A stretch of 64,000 nucleotides of DNA from Artemisia argyi (Eukaryota; Streptophyta; Magnoliopsida; Asterales; Asteraceae), in the NCBI GenBank assembly GCA_030686995.1, contig CM060709.1:308054857-308118856 (forward strand). The letters are read 5' to 3'. The position numbers and the translations under genes are program-made. Positions 45,653 to 55,733 of this stretch are shown piece after piece. The notes beneath the pieces were generated by a model that worked only from the letters and a program-made list of their open reading frames with translations, was not told the origin of the DNA and searched no databases. How positions within the stretch are numbered: position 1 is the first letter of the stretch; each line of letters starts with the position of its first letter.

Positions 45653-47911
45653 CTACGTGACCTCATTGTTGGTTTCACTCTCTAGGTCATCTCCTATACC
45701 AGTCTTGTATTCTGGACCTAATTGCAAGCATTCCTTGTAGAAACCAAGCATCCTATTCATCACATACTCTACTCCTCTACGTCTATCCTCATCATTCCTA
45801 TAATAAGCTGCTTGTTTGTGCTGCTTTTCTATGTTTGACAGGAGGCGGTACTGCTCAATCTTATAGGGCATTTGGTAGGCAATCTCATCATTCTCCTCCT
45901 TGAACCTAACTATCCCTAAAGTCGGATCATAACTCATCTTAGTGGCCTCAACAAATGGTTTTCCGAACACTACTTGGCTTAGGCAAGCATCTATCACCGG
46001 ACGAGTATCCTCTAATATCATAAAATCGATCTCATAAGTGAAATTTCCCACAATCACATGCAATCCCTTCACTCTTCCTACAAAATTACTTATCAAATTC
46101 TTATTGGGCATCATCCTATAACCAAGTTGCTTCTTCATTACCCAATTATAATAAGTCCTAGTCATGATGTTTATATGAGATCTAGGATCGATATAAGCTT
46201 TCCATATATGCATATGCCCGATGTTGCATGGTATGTTGATGTTAGAGGGGTCTCCGATTTTGATAAGGGGTGTGCCAAGGATATATGGTGTCTCGGGGCC
46301 ATCGAATAAATCCTTATGATATTCCCGTTCTTCCTTAGTGGGCAACTTATCAAAGTACTCTTCTACAGTCTCTACTTCCTTTAACTCTTCTCCCTTATTA
46401 ACCTCAACTTCCCTAATTTCATCCCTAGTCTCGGTTTCTACTTTAACTTCATCTTTGTCACTTTCTTCTATATCCTTATCTATTGGTTTAATGGTGACAA
46501 CATTGACAAAGTGAACGTGTTTGGATGACGAGGGGTCCTTAGTTTGGATTCCGTTATTGGCGTCCCTAGTGTCCTTCCTAGGTGTAGTTAACGCTTGGTT
46601 GTTGAGGGCTTTCAACAAGTTGTCAATCTTATTGGTCATCTCCGTTTGTTGTTGGTTGAATTCGGTTTCAAACCTAGCTATGCGAGCCTCTTGAGATGCC
46701 ATAAACTTGGACATCAGTCCTTCAAGATTGTTGGTACTACCATAGTTGTTAGAAGGATTGTTGTTGAAAGTACGGTTGGAGGGTGGACCGTTTGGTTGGT
46801 AACGATTAGGCGGATTGGAAGAATTGGCTTGGTTTTGTTTCCACCTAAGGTTTGGGTGATTTTTCCAAGAAGGGTTGTAGGAATCACCATATGGGTTTGG
46901 CTCAGGTTTGAAAGTGTACCACTTATCTCCCGCTTCGCCGGTACGCGAGGATGCGTAGTCCGCAAAAGTTGTTCCGGGGAGTTCCACACAATCACGAGTG
47001 TCATGGGGACCACTACATAATTCGCATGATGAAGTAATTTTGTTCACTTGGCTTGAAGGCTTAGGAGATTCGTAAGATTTCATGAGAAACTTGACTTGGT
47101 CCTCAAGTTCCATGATCCTACGGTCGGGAGTGCTAGAATTGTTCGAAGGCAAAGATATTGCCTTGACCATTTTGTTCAAATTACGGGGATCATTCCAACT
47201 TTCGTTGTCATAGAGAGCAAGATCTTCTATGAGTTCCCATGATTGTTCCACACTTAGATCACGTAGCTTACCACCGGCCGATTGGTCAATGGCTCGCCTT
47301 GTGGAGAGATCGATATGGTCATAGAAGATTTGGACTTGGAGCCAAAGATCTATGCCATGATGAGGGAGTTTTTGGAGTAAGTCCTTGAATCGAGTCCATG
47401 CTTCATATAGAGTTTCACCTTGACATTTTTGGAACATCAAGATATCATTTCTAAGCTTGGTAGTTCTCCCCAGTGGGAAAAATTGAGCAAGGAAACGATT
47501 GGTGAGATCATCCCATGAGGTGATGGATCCCGCGGGTAAACGTTCAAGCCATTGACTAGCTTGATCACGTAGAGAGAATTGGAATAGGTGTAATCGGGTT
47601 GATTCTCTAGTTGTAGCATCAAGATCTATAGAATCTGCGATTCTAAGGAAGTCCTTGAGATGTTGATTTGGATCTTCGGAACGAAGTCCATGGAATGCAC
47701 ATCCGCTTTGCACCAACCGGATGGTGTTGGATCGCAAGGGAGACACATTGGCTCCTTGGGTAAGCTCAGTGATGTTTCGATAGCCTTGGTGGCTAGGTCG
47801 GGAGTACTCTCCTAGGGTTCGGGGCCTAAGAGGTTGGTTAGCTAGTGGTGGGTTTTGTGGGTGGTCTTGTTGTGGTGGGATGATGGGTTCAAAGATGTTA
47901 CCATCGTCCAT
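45653..47911 (-). CDS. Gag with C-terminal retropepsin-like domain
   Basis: Uninterrupted 752-residue ORF. N-terminal region, then a Ty3-type gag/capsid domain (about 95-220: DPNQHLKDFLRIADS, then WDDLTNRFLAQFFP); a zinc-knuckle-like CELCSGPHDTRDC near 295; an Asn/Pro-rich linker; a Gln/Glu-rich coiled stretch (EARIARFETEFNQQQTEM); an acidic region; then a retropepsin fold (about 555-680) with the flap-like and C-terminal elements. The protease active site, normally D-T/S-G, reads YIDPRSHIN, so it is probably inactive. Structural role: forms the particle that packages the element RNA, with enzymes supplied in trans. Confidence 0.88.
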   Translation of the reverse strand: MDDGNIFEPIIPPQQDHPQNPPLANQPLRPRTLGEYSRPSHQGYRNITELTQGANVSPLRSNTIRLVQSGCAFHGLRSEDPNQHLKDFLRIADSIDLDATTRESTRLHLFQFSLRDQASQWLERLPAGSITSWDDLTNRFLAQFFPLGRTTKLRNDILMFQKCQGETLYEAWTRFKDLLQKLPHHGIDLWLQVQIFYDHIDLSTRRAIDQSAGGKLRDLSVEQSWELIEDLALYDNESWNDPRNLNKMVKAISLPSNNSSTPDRRIMELEDQVKFLMKSYESPKPSSQVNKITSSCELCSGPHDTRDCVELPGTTFADYASSRTGEAGDKWYTFKPEPNPYGDSYNPSWKNHPNLRWKQNQANSSNPPNRYQPNGPPSNRTFNNNPSNNYGSTNNLEGLMSKFMASQEARIARFETEFNQQQTEMTNKIDNLLKALNNQALTTPRKDTRDANNGIQTKDPSSSKHVHFVNVVTIKPIDKDIEESDKDEVKVETETRDEIREVEVNKGEELKEVETVEEYFDKLPTKEEREYHKDLFDGPETPYILGTPLIKIGDPSNINIPCNIGHMHIWKAYIDPRSHINIMTRTYYNWVMKKQLGYRMMPNKNLISNFVGRVKGLHVIVGNFTYEIDFMILEDTRPVIDACLSQVVFGKPFVEATKMSYDPTLGIVRFKEENDEIAYQMPYKIEQYRLLSNIEKQHKQAAYYRNDEDRRRGVEYVMNRMLGFYKECLQLGPEYKTGIGDDLESETNNEVT

Positions 47912-48057
47912 GATGTCGGATGGCGAAGATTTACGAACAAAAACACGAAGAAATAAGATAGACTAAAGAGAACCCAAAAATAAAAATAAAATCTTACTAG
48001 AAAGGAATCTAGCAAGTAGACCTAATAAAAAGAAATCCTAACCTAGACAATAACTAT

Positions 48058-48075
48058 TCCCCGGCAGCGGCGCCA
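48058..48075 (-). promoter_or_regulatory. Primer-binding site, tRNA-Asp type
   Basis: The plus strand reads TCCCCGGCAGCGGCGCCA, the 3' end of plant tRNA-Asp (from memory TCCCCGGCAACGGCGCCA, one mismatch). It lies 6 nt inside the 5' LTR, as in Athila/Tat-like elements. Confidence 0.85.
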
Positions 48076-48081
48076 AAAACT

Positions 48082-49502
48082 TGATGCGTAGGGATTGCAC
48101 CAGGCTTTACCTCTCGAGGGATCTCGAGAAGCTTACAACCCCCACCAGGCAGTGTACTTGATCATTGTAGTATAGTATAGTGACAAGTACCGGGGGATTG
48201 ATCATTCAACTTGGGAAAAGTGTCACTAGGATTAGAAAACCTAAAGACTAGGTCTAGAGATGAGGGATGATTCTTTTTGTATTTTTAGGTTTTTATGAAA
48301 GTAATTAAAAATCTCAATTTTTAGAGGAGTGGGCGGAATTAGTTGCTATTCAACTAACCCAATAACTAAAGATGTAATCAAAATAAAATACTAGAAATAA
48401 AAATAAACTAAATTAACTGGTGGTGTGAGCAATATATGGGAGAATTGTGTTTACTTAGGTTTCACTACTCCCTAGATATCTTTTACAGGTTAATTACTTG
48501 TTACAGTTGCGTGGATGATGGATTGTATTCCTTAATATCATTCATGGGATGGCGTACTTACTTCCCCAATCCTATAAGGTCCTACTTCACTCCTATGTCG
48601 ACCCTGCTAAGAAGCTCCTAACATGGGATCACTAGAATTCGCTCATGCATTAAATACAATCATAAAAACCTAGTACACATCGGTTCATGTTTCTTAAGAC
48701 GTTCAAGCAAGTTACACAATGGAGATCTGCCAGTTTTCTTAAGCCTAACATTGAAATCATTCATCCAATACAACTATAAACAAGCAATCAACATATAATC
48801 AACATCTAGATTTCATTACATTTAAGCAAACACATGAAAAATCTATCCTAGCATGTTGAAATCAAGACAAGCATAAGATATATTCAAACAACACATAGAC
48901 ATATTGAATGAATTGAAAGAGGACTTATCTTAATCGAACATGAAAGGTTTCAAGGGGTGAAAACCCTTGAAAATACTGTTACAAACGACCTAGGGTTTAT
49001 TAGGTTTGACTCTAGTATTCTCCACACAAGTTCCTCTCTTAATGAATGAAAAATAGAAAAGTATATATAGATTTTGTGAGGTGACGGCGTCAAGAGTAAA
49101 TGTCTGACGCCGTCATCTCGCCGCCAAATAAATTCTCGGACTGCCTACATCTGGGTTTGACGCCGTCACGTGTATCCCTTCTGCAGGCCATCACAAAAAT
49201 TACTCTTGACGCCCTTCTCTTGACGCCTTCAGGTTTTCTCTGGGTCGTCATGGATTTTACTCCTGACGCCGTCACAATTTCCCTCTTGACGCCGTCAGGT
49301 ACTGTTCTCAGCATGGAAAATTAAGTCTTTGCCGTTTTCTTCACTCTTATGCTCCAAAAACGTCAAAAATGCTTCCTTTTCTAGAATTCATTCCAAAAGT
49401 ACCTAAAATCACAAAAAGAACGATTTAGAGCAATATTTGATCAAATTAATTCAATTCCGGGCTTAAATGACCCCCTAAAAACGGTTTATTTTTTCCTCAT
49501 CA
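48082..49502 (-). repeat. 5' LTR of the gag-only element (1,421 bp)
   Basis: Near-identical to 41793-43214, with the same TGACG array (49082-49302) and TATA (about 49060-49069). The tRNA-Asp-like segment is at 48162-48190. Confidence 0.92.
48162..48190 (-). promoter_or_regulatory. Segment complementary to the 5' half of tRNA-Asp in U5
   Basis: The plus strand in the 3' LTR (41873-41887) is TCGTTGTAGTATAGT, identical over 15 nt to positions 2-16 of plant tRNA-Asp as I recall it, followed after a short duplication by GTG..AAGTA like the D-loop. The 5' LTR copy has one change. In the element RNA this lies about 90-110 nt upstream of the primer site and is complementary to the primer tRNA. Confidence 0.5.
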
Positions 49503-52112
49503 CTCAGCAGACCTGGTTTAAAACCACTATCTTGCAAAATCAATAAGCTCTTAAAATAAGCTCTAGCCTAGAATCTTAAGGGGGCTAAATTTACTGTATA
49601 ATACTAAGATACTAAAAAGTGCAAAAGCTCTAACACAAGTTTCCAACTAATCTACTAATTCAGATTATACTTAATACAAAGCAGTGATGAGATTTAAAGA
49701 CTACTTTGACTTTTAGCTAATATACCTACTGATTTTATGCCTAAATTATCTATTATTATCCTAATGCAAACTAATTGTCCCAATATCACAGCAAAACAAC
49801 AACAAGATCAGCAAGTAACTTACAAATCCAAACAGTCCCTATAAGTCTAGATTACACTACACCTACTGATTTTAGACCTCAAATCTTTCAATCAATGCTC
49901 AATCTATGTCACAAATTACTTACATGAACTAATTAAACTATGAATAACCACAATGAACTACTAAATAACAGATCCACAGAATGATCAAATAAATCTCAAT
50001 AACAACTTAGTTCAAGCAATCAATTGTACATAGAATCAAATAAGCTCAAGTATCACTACTATAACTAAAATATCATGGGATTCAAAAGGAAATCCCATGG
50101 GATTCACTGGGAATCACTGTCAATCCCATAACTTTTAACATAATATTAAATTAGATAAAATACTCAAACAGAAAAACTTAAAGCAATAGAGATGAAATAA
50201 AAACAATTTTCATGGATTTGGGACTAGTAATGAAGGAAAAAACTAAACTAGGAAAAATTAAAAAAGCTATATAAGCTTAAATAAATATGCATACTGAATT
50301 CAACCAAACAAAAAAAAGACATATCTATACCTTTTGGAACCTTGAGCTTTTGTTTCTTTAAACTCTCATCGACTTTTGCTAATACTAATTTCCATTTCTT
50401 TGGAGTTTCCTCCTGAACCAGCTTCTTGGATCTCAAAACAGGAGCTTCTGATATTACTTTAGCAGACTTCTTCTTCGGAGTGGTCTTAACTGGCTCCGTC
50501 ACCTTAATATTCTTCTTAAGGTTCTTATCAACGACAACAACAGAACCCTTGTCCGTTGACTTATCCTTAACAACAGACGACTTCTTACCCTTTTTTGATT
50601 TATATGTAACCAACTTCCCACTCTCCTCATTCTCACTCTCCACCACCTTCTCAATAACATTCTCCTCACTCTTCACCACCTTCTTAATAACATTCTCCTC
50701 GCTCTCCTTCTCCTTCTCCTTCTCCTTCTCCCTCTCCTTCTCCATCTCAGTCTCCATCTCCTTCTCACTCAACAACTTCTTCTCTGTCTCAGACTCCTGC
50801 TCCTTCTCCTTCTTATTAACTTTACCAACATTATCATTCGCCAAATCAGAAAGCGTATCAGCAATAATACTATCACTAGCCAAATCACTAAGAGTATCAG
50901 CAATAATATTACCAACATTAATAATATTATCAATAACACCAACTGATTTCGTCGCCTTATTTGGTTTCGAAGGCTTCTTAACACCAACAACATATTTTTT
51001 TCTTACCTAATTCATCATATGGATTGTACCGAGGTTTCTTCACCTTTTCTGCTTGTTTTTCGACAAATCATCGAAAGGATTGAACCGAGAAACCGGCGAG
51101 GGGATCAAAATTGTACCTATATCAATTTTAAGATGAAAAAGAGTAATATTAGTTTTGAGACAAATATTAGTTATAAAACAACAGCACAATTTCATCAATC
51201 ACAAAGTCCTAATACTAACAAACAAAACATTACGCAACTATGAATCTGATTCCTAAAAAGCTAATCCAGAAACTCATCCTATGATAGCAAACTTTTTCCT
51301 AGGCGAACCCTTAAAACACAGTTTTGACATCGTAAAACCCTTAAATAAGCTTATAAATAGCTATCTCAAAACAAACACTCACATCGTCTTACTACATTTT
51401 CATAACACCAATAAGTTAATCAGCACCTTAGATAATCATATCCAAACACACCTGAATACATAAAACAATAACTCAAACACAATGTACTCGCTAATCTATT
51501 TATACATCACAAACCACTAATTCTTATGTGAATCCCATGGGATTCAGTGATAATCTTATAGGATTATTCAGTGATAAGCAAAATCCCATTTGCTTATCTA
51601 CTTATGCTTATCACAAACCAAAAAATAAGCAAAAATAAGCTAATCCTAAACAGTCATTACATCAAAAAAAAAATTAACTAATCCTAAAATGTAATCTACT
51701 CGCTAACATAAACTAATCCAAACTCTCATTCAGTAACAAAAAGCTAATAAAACCACAAAATAAGCTAATAAATTCAAAAAAATAACCTAATCAATAACAA
51801 AAATTCAAAATAATAACTGATTTTAAAAAATGAGGCAAAAACATACGAGATTCGACATTATCAATGGGTTCCGACAATAAACGCTCTTTAGATTGGGCTA
51901 TTTCAGCACGTAGGTCCATTTAAATGGCGATTAATGACGGATTAACGGCGAATAAACGATTTAGGGTTAGGGTTTGAATTGGCGGAAATGAGGAGAGTGT
52001 GTGTGTAAAACGCGTTTTACTGTGTGTGAGAGTGAGGATGAGTGAACACGTGAAATGTGTGATATGGGGTGAAAATAAGAGTAAGTTTGGAAAGTACAAA
52101 AATCACCCTCCG

Positions 52113-52144
<32 letters not shown>

Positions 52145-52145
<1 letters not shown>

Positions 52146-52234
52146 AATATACACCGTTGGATGAAAGGGAATGGATGGATGAGATTGTTTAATTTGTACT
52201 TTAGCTAAATGTAGTTTCGTATAGAACTTTTCTC
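52145..52234 (-). repeat. MULE right terminal inverted repeat
   Basis: Partner of 29703-29788. Followed by target duplication AAAGTACCAT (52235-52244). A T30-like run precedes it at 52110-52140. Confidence 0.75.
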
Positions 52235-52449
52235 AAAGTACCATTTCCAATTTCCTTTCTTAATAAAATTCTAATTTCTCTCTTTATCTAAATGTAAATT
52301 TCCAGCTTTTTTTTATGCGTGTTCCCACGAAACATTTCATTTTCATATCCATATTAAAAGTGGAACTTTTTAAGTACACCATCTAGTACATCTCATATAT
52401 GACGCATTTTTTTTTTCCTAATATGAAATTACTCCCTTTTTATTTAAAT

Positions 52450-53356
52450 GCAGTTCCTATAGACAAAATTATTGTTGATGAAGATATTAACAAACCTTTT
52501 GTTGGTCAATGTTTTCTTAGTGAAGAAGAATTTTTAGTATTCTATAAAAAATATGCAAGAATGAAAGGGTTTTCGGTTCAAAAATAAGAATGGTGCTAAA
52601 GAAGGTGCGATTTCTTTTGTCACTGTGAAGGAAATTCGGAGACTAAAGAGGCAGATTACTCATAACAACAAAGAAATCGGGGTTCTTCAAGATGTGAATG
52701 CAAGCCTTATATGCGTATAAAATTGAAACAAATTGACGAAAGATCTTTGGAAGCGTGGCAAGTTACTAAAATTGTTACGGAGCACAATCTTGTCTTAGGT
52801 TTATAACACGTAGACTTAGTGTGTTGCTCACCTTTAATAGTACGGTTTTGTACCACTTGGAACCAATCATTTAGAATGTATCTGGTTCCATTTTTCTTTC
52901 GTTAGTTAAGCCACCTTTTTCTAAAAGGGATTGTAGTAATTCTGTTTTTATACTCTTTAAAATGGCGCTCTCATATTGAGAAATTCTGTCTAGTGGCATT
53001 CAATCACAGAATCCATTGACAGCTGTCAGCAATGTTATTTTTATGATGTGGTTCGCTTTGTTTCCTTACCTCAGCCCCTATGTTCACAAGAAGGAAATAT
53101 TTCAAATTTGACTTGCTTAAACGATACAATTGATTTGGTCGAATGTCCTCCAAATTCAAAACCAAAAGGGCGGCTGAAGAAAATACGACCAAAAGGTGGA
53201 TTCAAGTTGATAAAACAAGTAAGGCATTGTAGGATTTGTAAAGGTGGTGGCCACTATTTCACAACATGCCCGGAAAGAAAGGATTTTGGTGATGGCAATA
53301 TTGCTCAACAACATGCTTATAAGAAAAAGAACATCGCCAAGGAAATGGAGATTTAG
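52450..53356 (+). pseudogene. FAR1-related (FRS-like) gene remnant
   Basis: After a plausible CAG acceptor at 52450 the sequence encodes the beginning of a FAR1 DNA-binding domain (FLSEEEFLVFYKKYA), with stop and frame changes near 52586. The rest of the domain (ECKPYMRIKLKQIDERS to TKIVTEHNL) ends near 52795. At 53048-53356 a C-terminal FRS-type segment appears (PPNSKPKGRLKKIRPKGGF then the finger CRICKGGGHYFTTC). The transposase core and SWIM finger between them are missing, so about 1.5 kb of coding sequence has been lost. Different subfamily from the MULE transposase at 30.2-36.5 kb. Non-functional. Confidence 0.65.
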
Positions 53357-53561
53357 ATCCTATCATTTGTTTTAAATGTTATAAGTTGATGTTATTTGTC
53401 AATTATCTTTTTGTATGAACTTATATTATATGTATATGAAGGTTTCCAATTTGCATGCCAACTTTACAAAAATGAGGGGAAAAAAAGTTGTACTGGATGG
53501 TAAGATTTACTTACCAAAGTTTCATAGTGTGAACACAAAGGGTATGTTTAACAAAAATAGC

Positions 53562-53652
53562 TGGTGCTGGTGCTGGTGCTGGTGCTGGTGCTGGTGCTGG
53601 TGCTGGTGCTGGTGCTGGTGCTGGTGCTGGTGCTGGTGCTGGTGCTGGTGCT
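53562..53652. repeat. (GGTGCT)n minisatellite
   Basis: About 15 perfect hexamer units. It gives a Trp-Cys repeat in the plus frame of a short ORF (53415-53654) that I do not regard as a gene. Confidence 0.95.
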
Positions 53653-53654
53653 GA

Positions 53655-54483
53655 AAAAGATTAATATTGTAGTCTTTTTTTAGTTATGTTTGGCAAACTA
53701 GCCATACTTTTAGATTAAAATGCAAAATAGCATAATTTATGAAAATAATCTTCAGAATCTTTTAAAAACTTGTTTTGAGAACTTATTTTTAAGGAAATTG
53801 TTTTTTAAAATAATCCACAATTTTATCACCCAGACAAAGATTATTTTTGACCAAAGCTTAGTTTTCAAAGAAATAATCTTAAGGCTCCAAAATATCTCGC
53901 GCCAAGCATGACCATATTTAAAAAAAACGGAAATTTGCATTTAATATAGGAGGGAAATTAAAAAAAGTACTTTTGGTAATAAAATTTTTAAAGCATTTAA
54001 TAGTTATTTGTAGTTTTCATAAGAATCTTGAACGTAATTAATACTTCTAACCATGTACCTAAAGGCACCAGTTATAAATACCCATGTGATAATATAAATA
54101 AGCGTTTTGCTAACCAACCTCTTTGTTTTCCTCGTAGCTCCACCGGATTTTGTTGCTGATGTTGGTTTGTATCTGTTTAACACAACCCCCCTCCAACGTG
54201 TCACTAATGGCCTTGTCTTTCTTGGTTTTCTCGTTCAAAAATTTGTCAATCACAAAATTTATTTCTAAAGAAATGTCTATGCAATACGCATATTGTTGTC
54301 TCATACGCTCTTTTTTTTGCTATTGCGACCTAAAACTGATTCATAACATCAATAATAGCCTTTTGATGATCAAATCTTCTTTATCGCATTGTTTTTTAAT
54401 AAAGACTTACATTTCTTTGATGGAATTTGGCATACGACAAGCCGTAAGGGGATTCTTTTAATTGTTTTTTTTAATAGTGTATG
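53655..54483. other. Intergenic, nothing firmly recognised
   Basis: AT-rich. Some imperfect TTTTAAAATAATC-like internal repeats at 53700-53900. No gene supported. Confidence 0.4.
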
Positions 54484-54499
54484 GAAAGTGTGTGAAAGT

Positions 54500-55345
54500 T
54501 GGGGGTTTACTAAACCTGTTGTGGGTAAACAGTTTCAATATCAACCCAAAAAGACTCCTCCTGAACCTAAGAGAGTGGATGAAACTAAGAAGAAGACTTC
54601 TGATATTGCTAGTTCTAGTAGAACGAAGATTTCTACATCTAACCAGTTTGATGCTCTTAATATGGATGATATGGATGCTTTTGGTATTCCTACTATTGAC
54701 ACCAACAAGGATGTGGATTTTGGTCGTACAATGGAAGTTAATAAGGATGAGTCGTTAAACGGTAATGCATCACAAGAATCGCTTGTGAGTGATTCAATGG
54801 AAACAAAGGAAGTTGGTTCTACTCCTATAGTTGAGAAAATTGGAAAGCTTGAAAAGCTACTTATTGATGGGAAAGCTACTCTTGTGGATGATGATGGTCA
54901 TCCTATTCCGTCTGCCTCTTCCACTAAGAGGGCTAACCCAATTTCTAAGGTGGGTGAGGTTGTGGTTTCTGATAGTGATGATGATGAGGTTCTTAACACG
55001 TTTGACGAATCAATAAATCTTTTTGGTGGTGGTCATGAGCGTGAAGATGAGTTTGATGACTATGATGATTATTCGAAGTAAATTTATAATCTTTCAGGGA
55101 ATTTGGATGCTCTTAATGCCATGTATGGCTTTAATCTCCAAGGTCGTAGGAAGTAGTTAATATTTTTGTCATAGTCTTTTGTTATCATGTGGTTAGTGGT
55201 TTGTTTTCTTGTTTAAAAAATAGGAAGTATCTTGTTATGTAAGCTTTTCGCCTATGTAACGGGCTGAGATATCACCCATATCCGTTGTACTTAAATGCTT
55301 TTTGGTGTAATTTATTTACTGGATCGTTGACCTTTTACCCAAAAA
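54500..55345 (+). mobile_element. ORF1-only LINE, 5'-truncated copy B
   Basis: 846 bp with the perfect 16-bp target duplication GAAAGTGTGTGAAAGT (54484-54499 and 55346-55361). Encodes the C-terminal part of ORF1 (from GFTKPVVGKQFQYQ) with a stop at 55079-55081, then the same 3' UTR as the other copies and a short A tail. It matches copy A directly from ORF1 end to tail with no ORF2 between. Confidence 0.88.
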
Positions 55346-55544
55346 GAAAGTGTGTGAAAGTGGCATGTAAACTTTGGTATTTATAAAGGCTTTTTAATTC
55401 TAATTCAAACTATCCATTAAGGGGTGTTTTGAAAGTATTTTAGCATAAACTAGCTATTTAAGAACCAATGGTTGTTTTGATTTTTATTTTTATTTATTCA
55501 TTTTTGAATTCAAATATTAGTATATGTTAAGGGGGCAAAGGTTT

Positions 55545-55661
<117 letters not shown>

Positions 55662-55733
55662 TAAATAAGCATTAACGGTTAGCTCCTTAACGTGGTTGTG
55701 TAGCTTGGCCTTTAACGCGAGATGTTGGTATGG

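Larger units (their letters stand above)
41793..49502 (-). mobile_element. Gag-only Ty3-type LTR element (TR-GAG-like)
   Basis: LTRs start TGATG and end CATCA on either strand, flanked by the exact 5-bp target duplication CTCAG (41788-41792 and 49503-49507). The 18-nt primer site and a polypurine-like run sit at the proper ends for minus-strand orientation. The interior (4.87 kb) codes only for a gag plus retropepsin-like protein; reverse transcriptase, RNase H and integrase are absent. It must depend on another element to move. LTRs look only a few percent different by eye, so insertion is fairly recent. It sits in an intron of the Ulp1 gene. Confidence 0.93.
30300..51560. repeat. Dispersed 21-nt-period palindromic arrays (GAATCCCATGGGATTC)
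   Basis: The core is a perfect 16-bp palindrome centred on CCATGG. The commonest spacer is 5 nt (ACAGT or ACTGT), which makes a second near-palindrome CACAGTG between cores, and the unit 21 nt. Spacer sequence varies but 21-nt spacing is mostly kept. Clusters: 30320-30745, 31141-31190, 31742-31835, 32188-32270, 35575-35660, 35733-35785, 35826-35920, 36690-36860, 37070-37130, 37795-37925, 38642-38785, 39405-39470, 39935-40085, 40418-40525, 41605-41695, 50070-50120 and 51530-51575. By eye about 45 exact CCCATGGGATT copies plus many variants. All lie in introns, in the convergent gap or next to it. None was seen in the nested LINE or Ty3 element, and none outside the MULE. Confidence 0.92.
37314..51919 (-). 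pseudogene. Ulp1-type (C48) cysteine protease gene of the MULE
   Basis: Exons by eye: 51919-51847, 51116-50331, 41555-40609, 40345-40146, 39888 to about 39642, about 39340-39145, 39070-38829, 38567-38383, 38300-38178, 38088-37945 and 37706-37314. The N-terminal part is Lys/Glu-rich coiled-coil with tandem IIADTLSDLA repeats; the middle has a conserved plant-transposon Ulp1 region (ATVNKVHEMLGIPIGG). The C-terminal protease keeps His (GHFFVVVFSL), Asp (TILDNS) and Cys (DCGVFAMLHM). In-frame stops: 41284, 40879, 38407 and 38250. Frameshifts: in 40345-40146 and a compensating -1/+1 pair in A runs near 51040 and 50999. The intron 50330-41556 carries the Ty3 element. The family removes SUMO or similar tags; the role in a MULE is unknown. 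Confidence 0.82.
29703..52234. mobile_element. 22.5-kb Mutator-like element with FAR1 transposase and Ulp1 protease
   Basis: The ends are similar inverted repeats of about 85-90 bp (left 29703-29788, right about 52145-52234). Both contain GCTAAAGTAC/TCTAAAGTAC followed by a CAA(T/C)C-rich stretch and CCAACGG/CTAATGG, and both begin GAG. Flanks AAAGTATCAT (29693-29702) and AAAGTACCAT (52235-52244) match at 9 of 10, as expected for MULE target duplications of 9-11 bp. Inside are a plus-strand transposase gene and a minus-strand Ulp1-type gene, converging at 36.5-37.3 kb, plus two later retroelement insertions of 2.6 and 7.7 kb. Net MULE length is about 12.2 kb. Ulp1-carrying MULEs (Kaonashi in Arabidopsis, CUMULE in melon) are a known class. 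Both genes are damaged. Confidence 0.85.

Noticed and set aside
46595..47020. 141-aa plus-strand ORF
   Set aside because: Lies wholly antisense to the gag ORF and has no independent support.
50426..51010. 194-aa Ser/Phe/Thr-rich plus-strand ORF
   Set aside because: Antisense of the Lys/Glu-rich N-terminal exon of the Ulp1 gene; composition is what the reverse of GAA/AAG codons gives.
30300..51560. CRISPR-like look of regularly spaced repeats
   Set aside because: The repeats are short palindromes in introns of plant transposon genes, spacers are about 5 nt and partly repeated, and no cas-like gene exists.
53415..53654. 79-aa ORF with Trp-Cys repeats
   Set aside because: The repeat is only a translation of the GGTGCT minisatellite; the remaining 48 codons show no domain or codon constraint.
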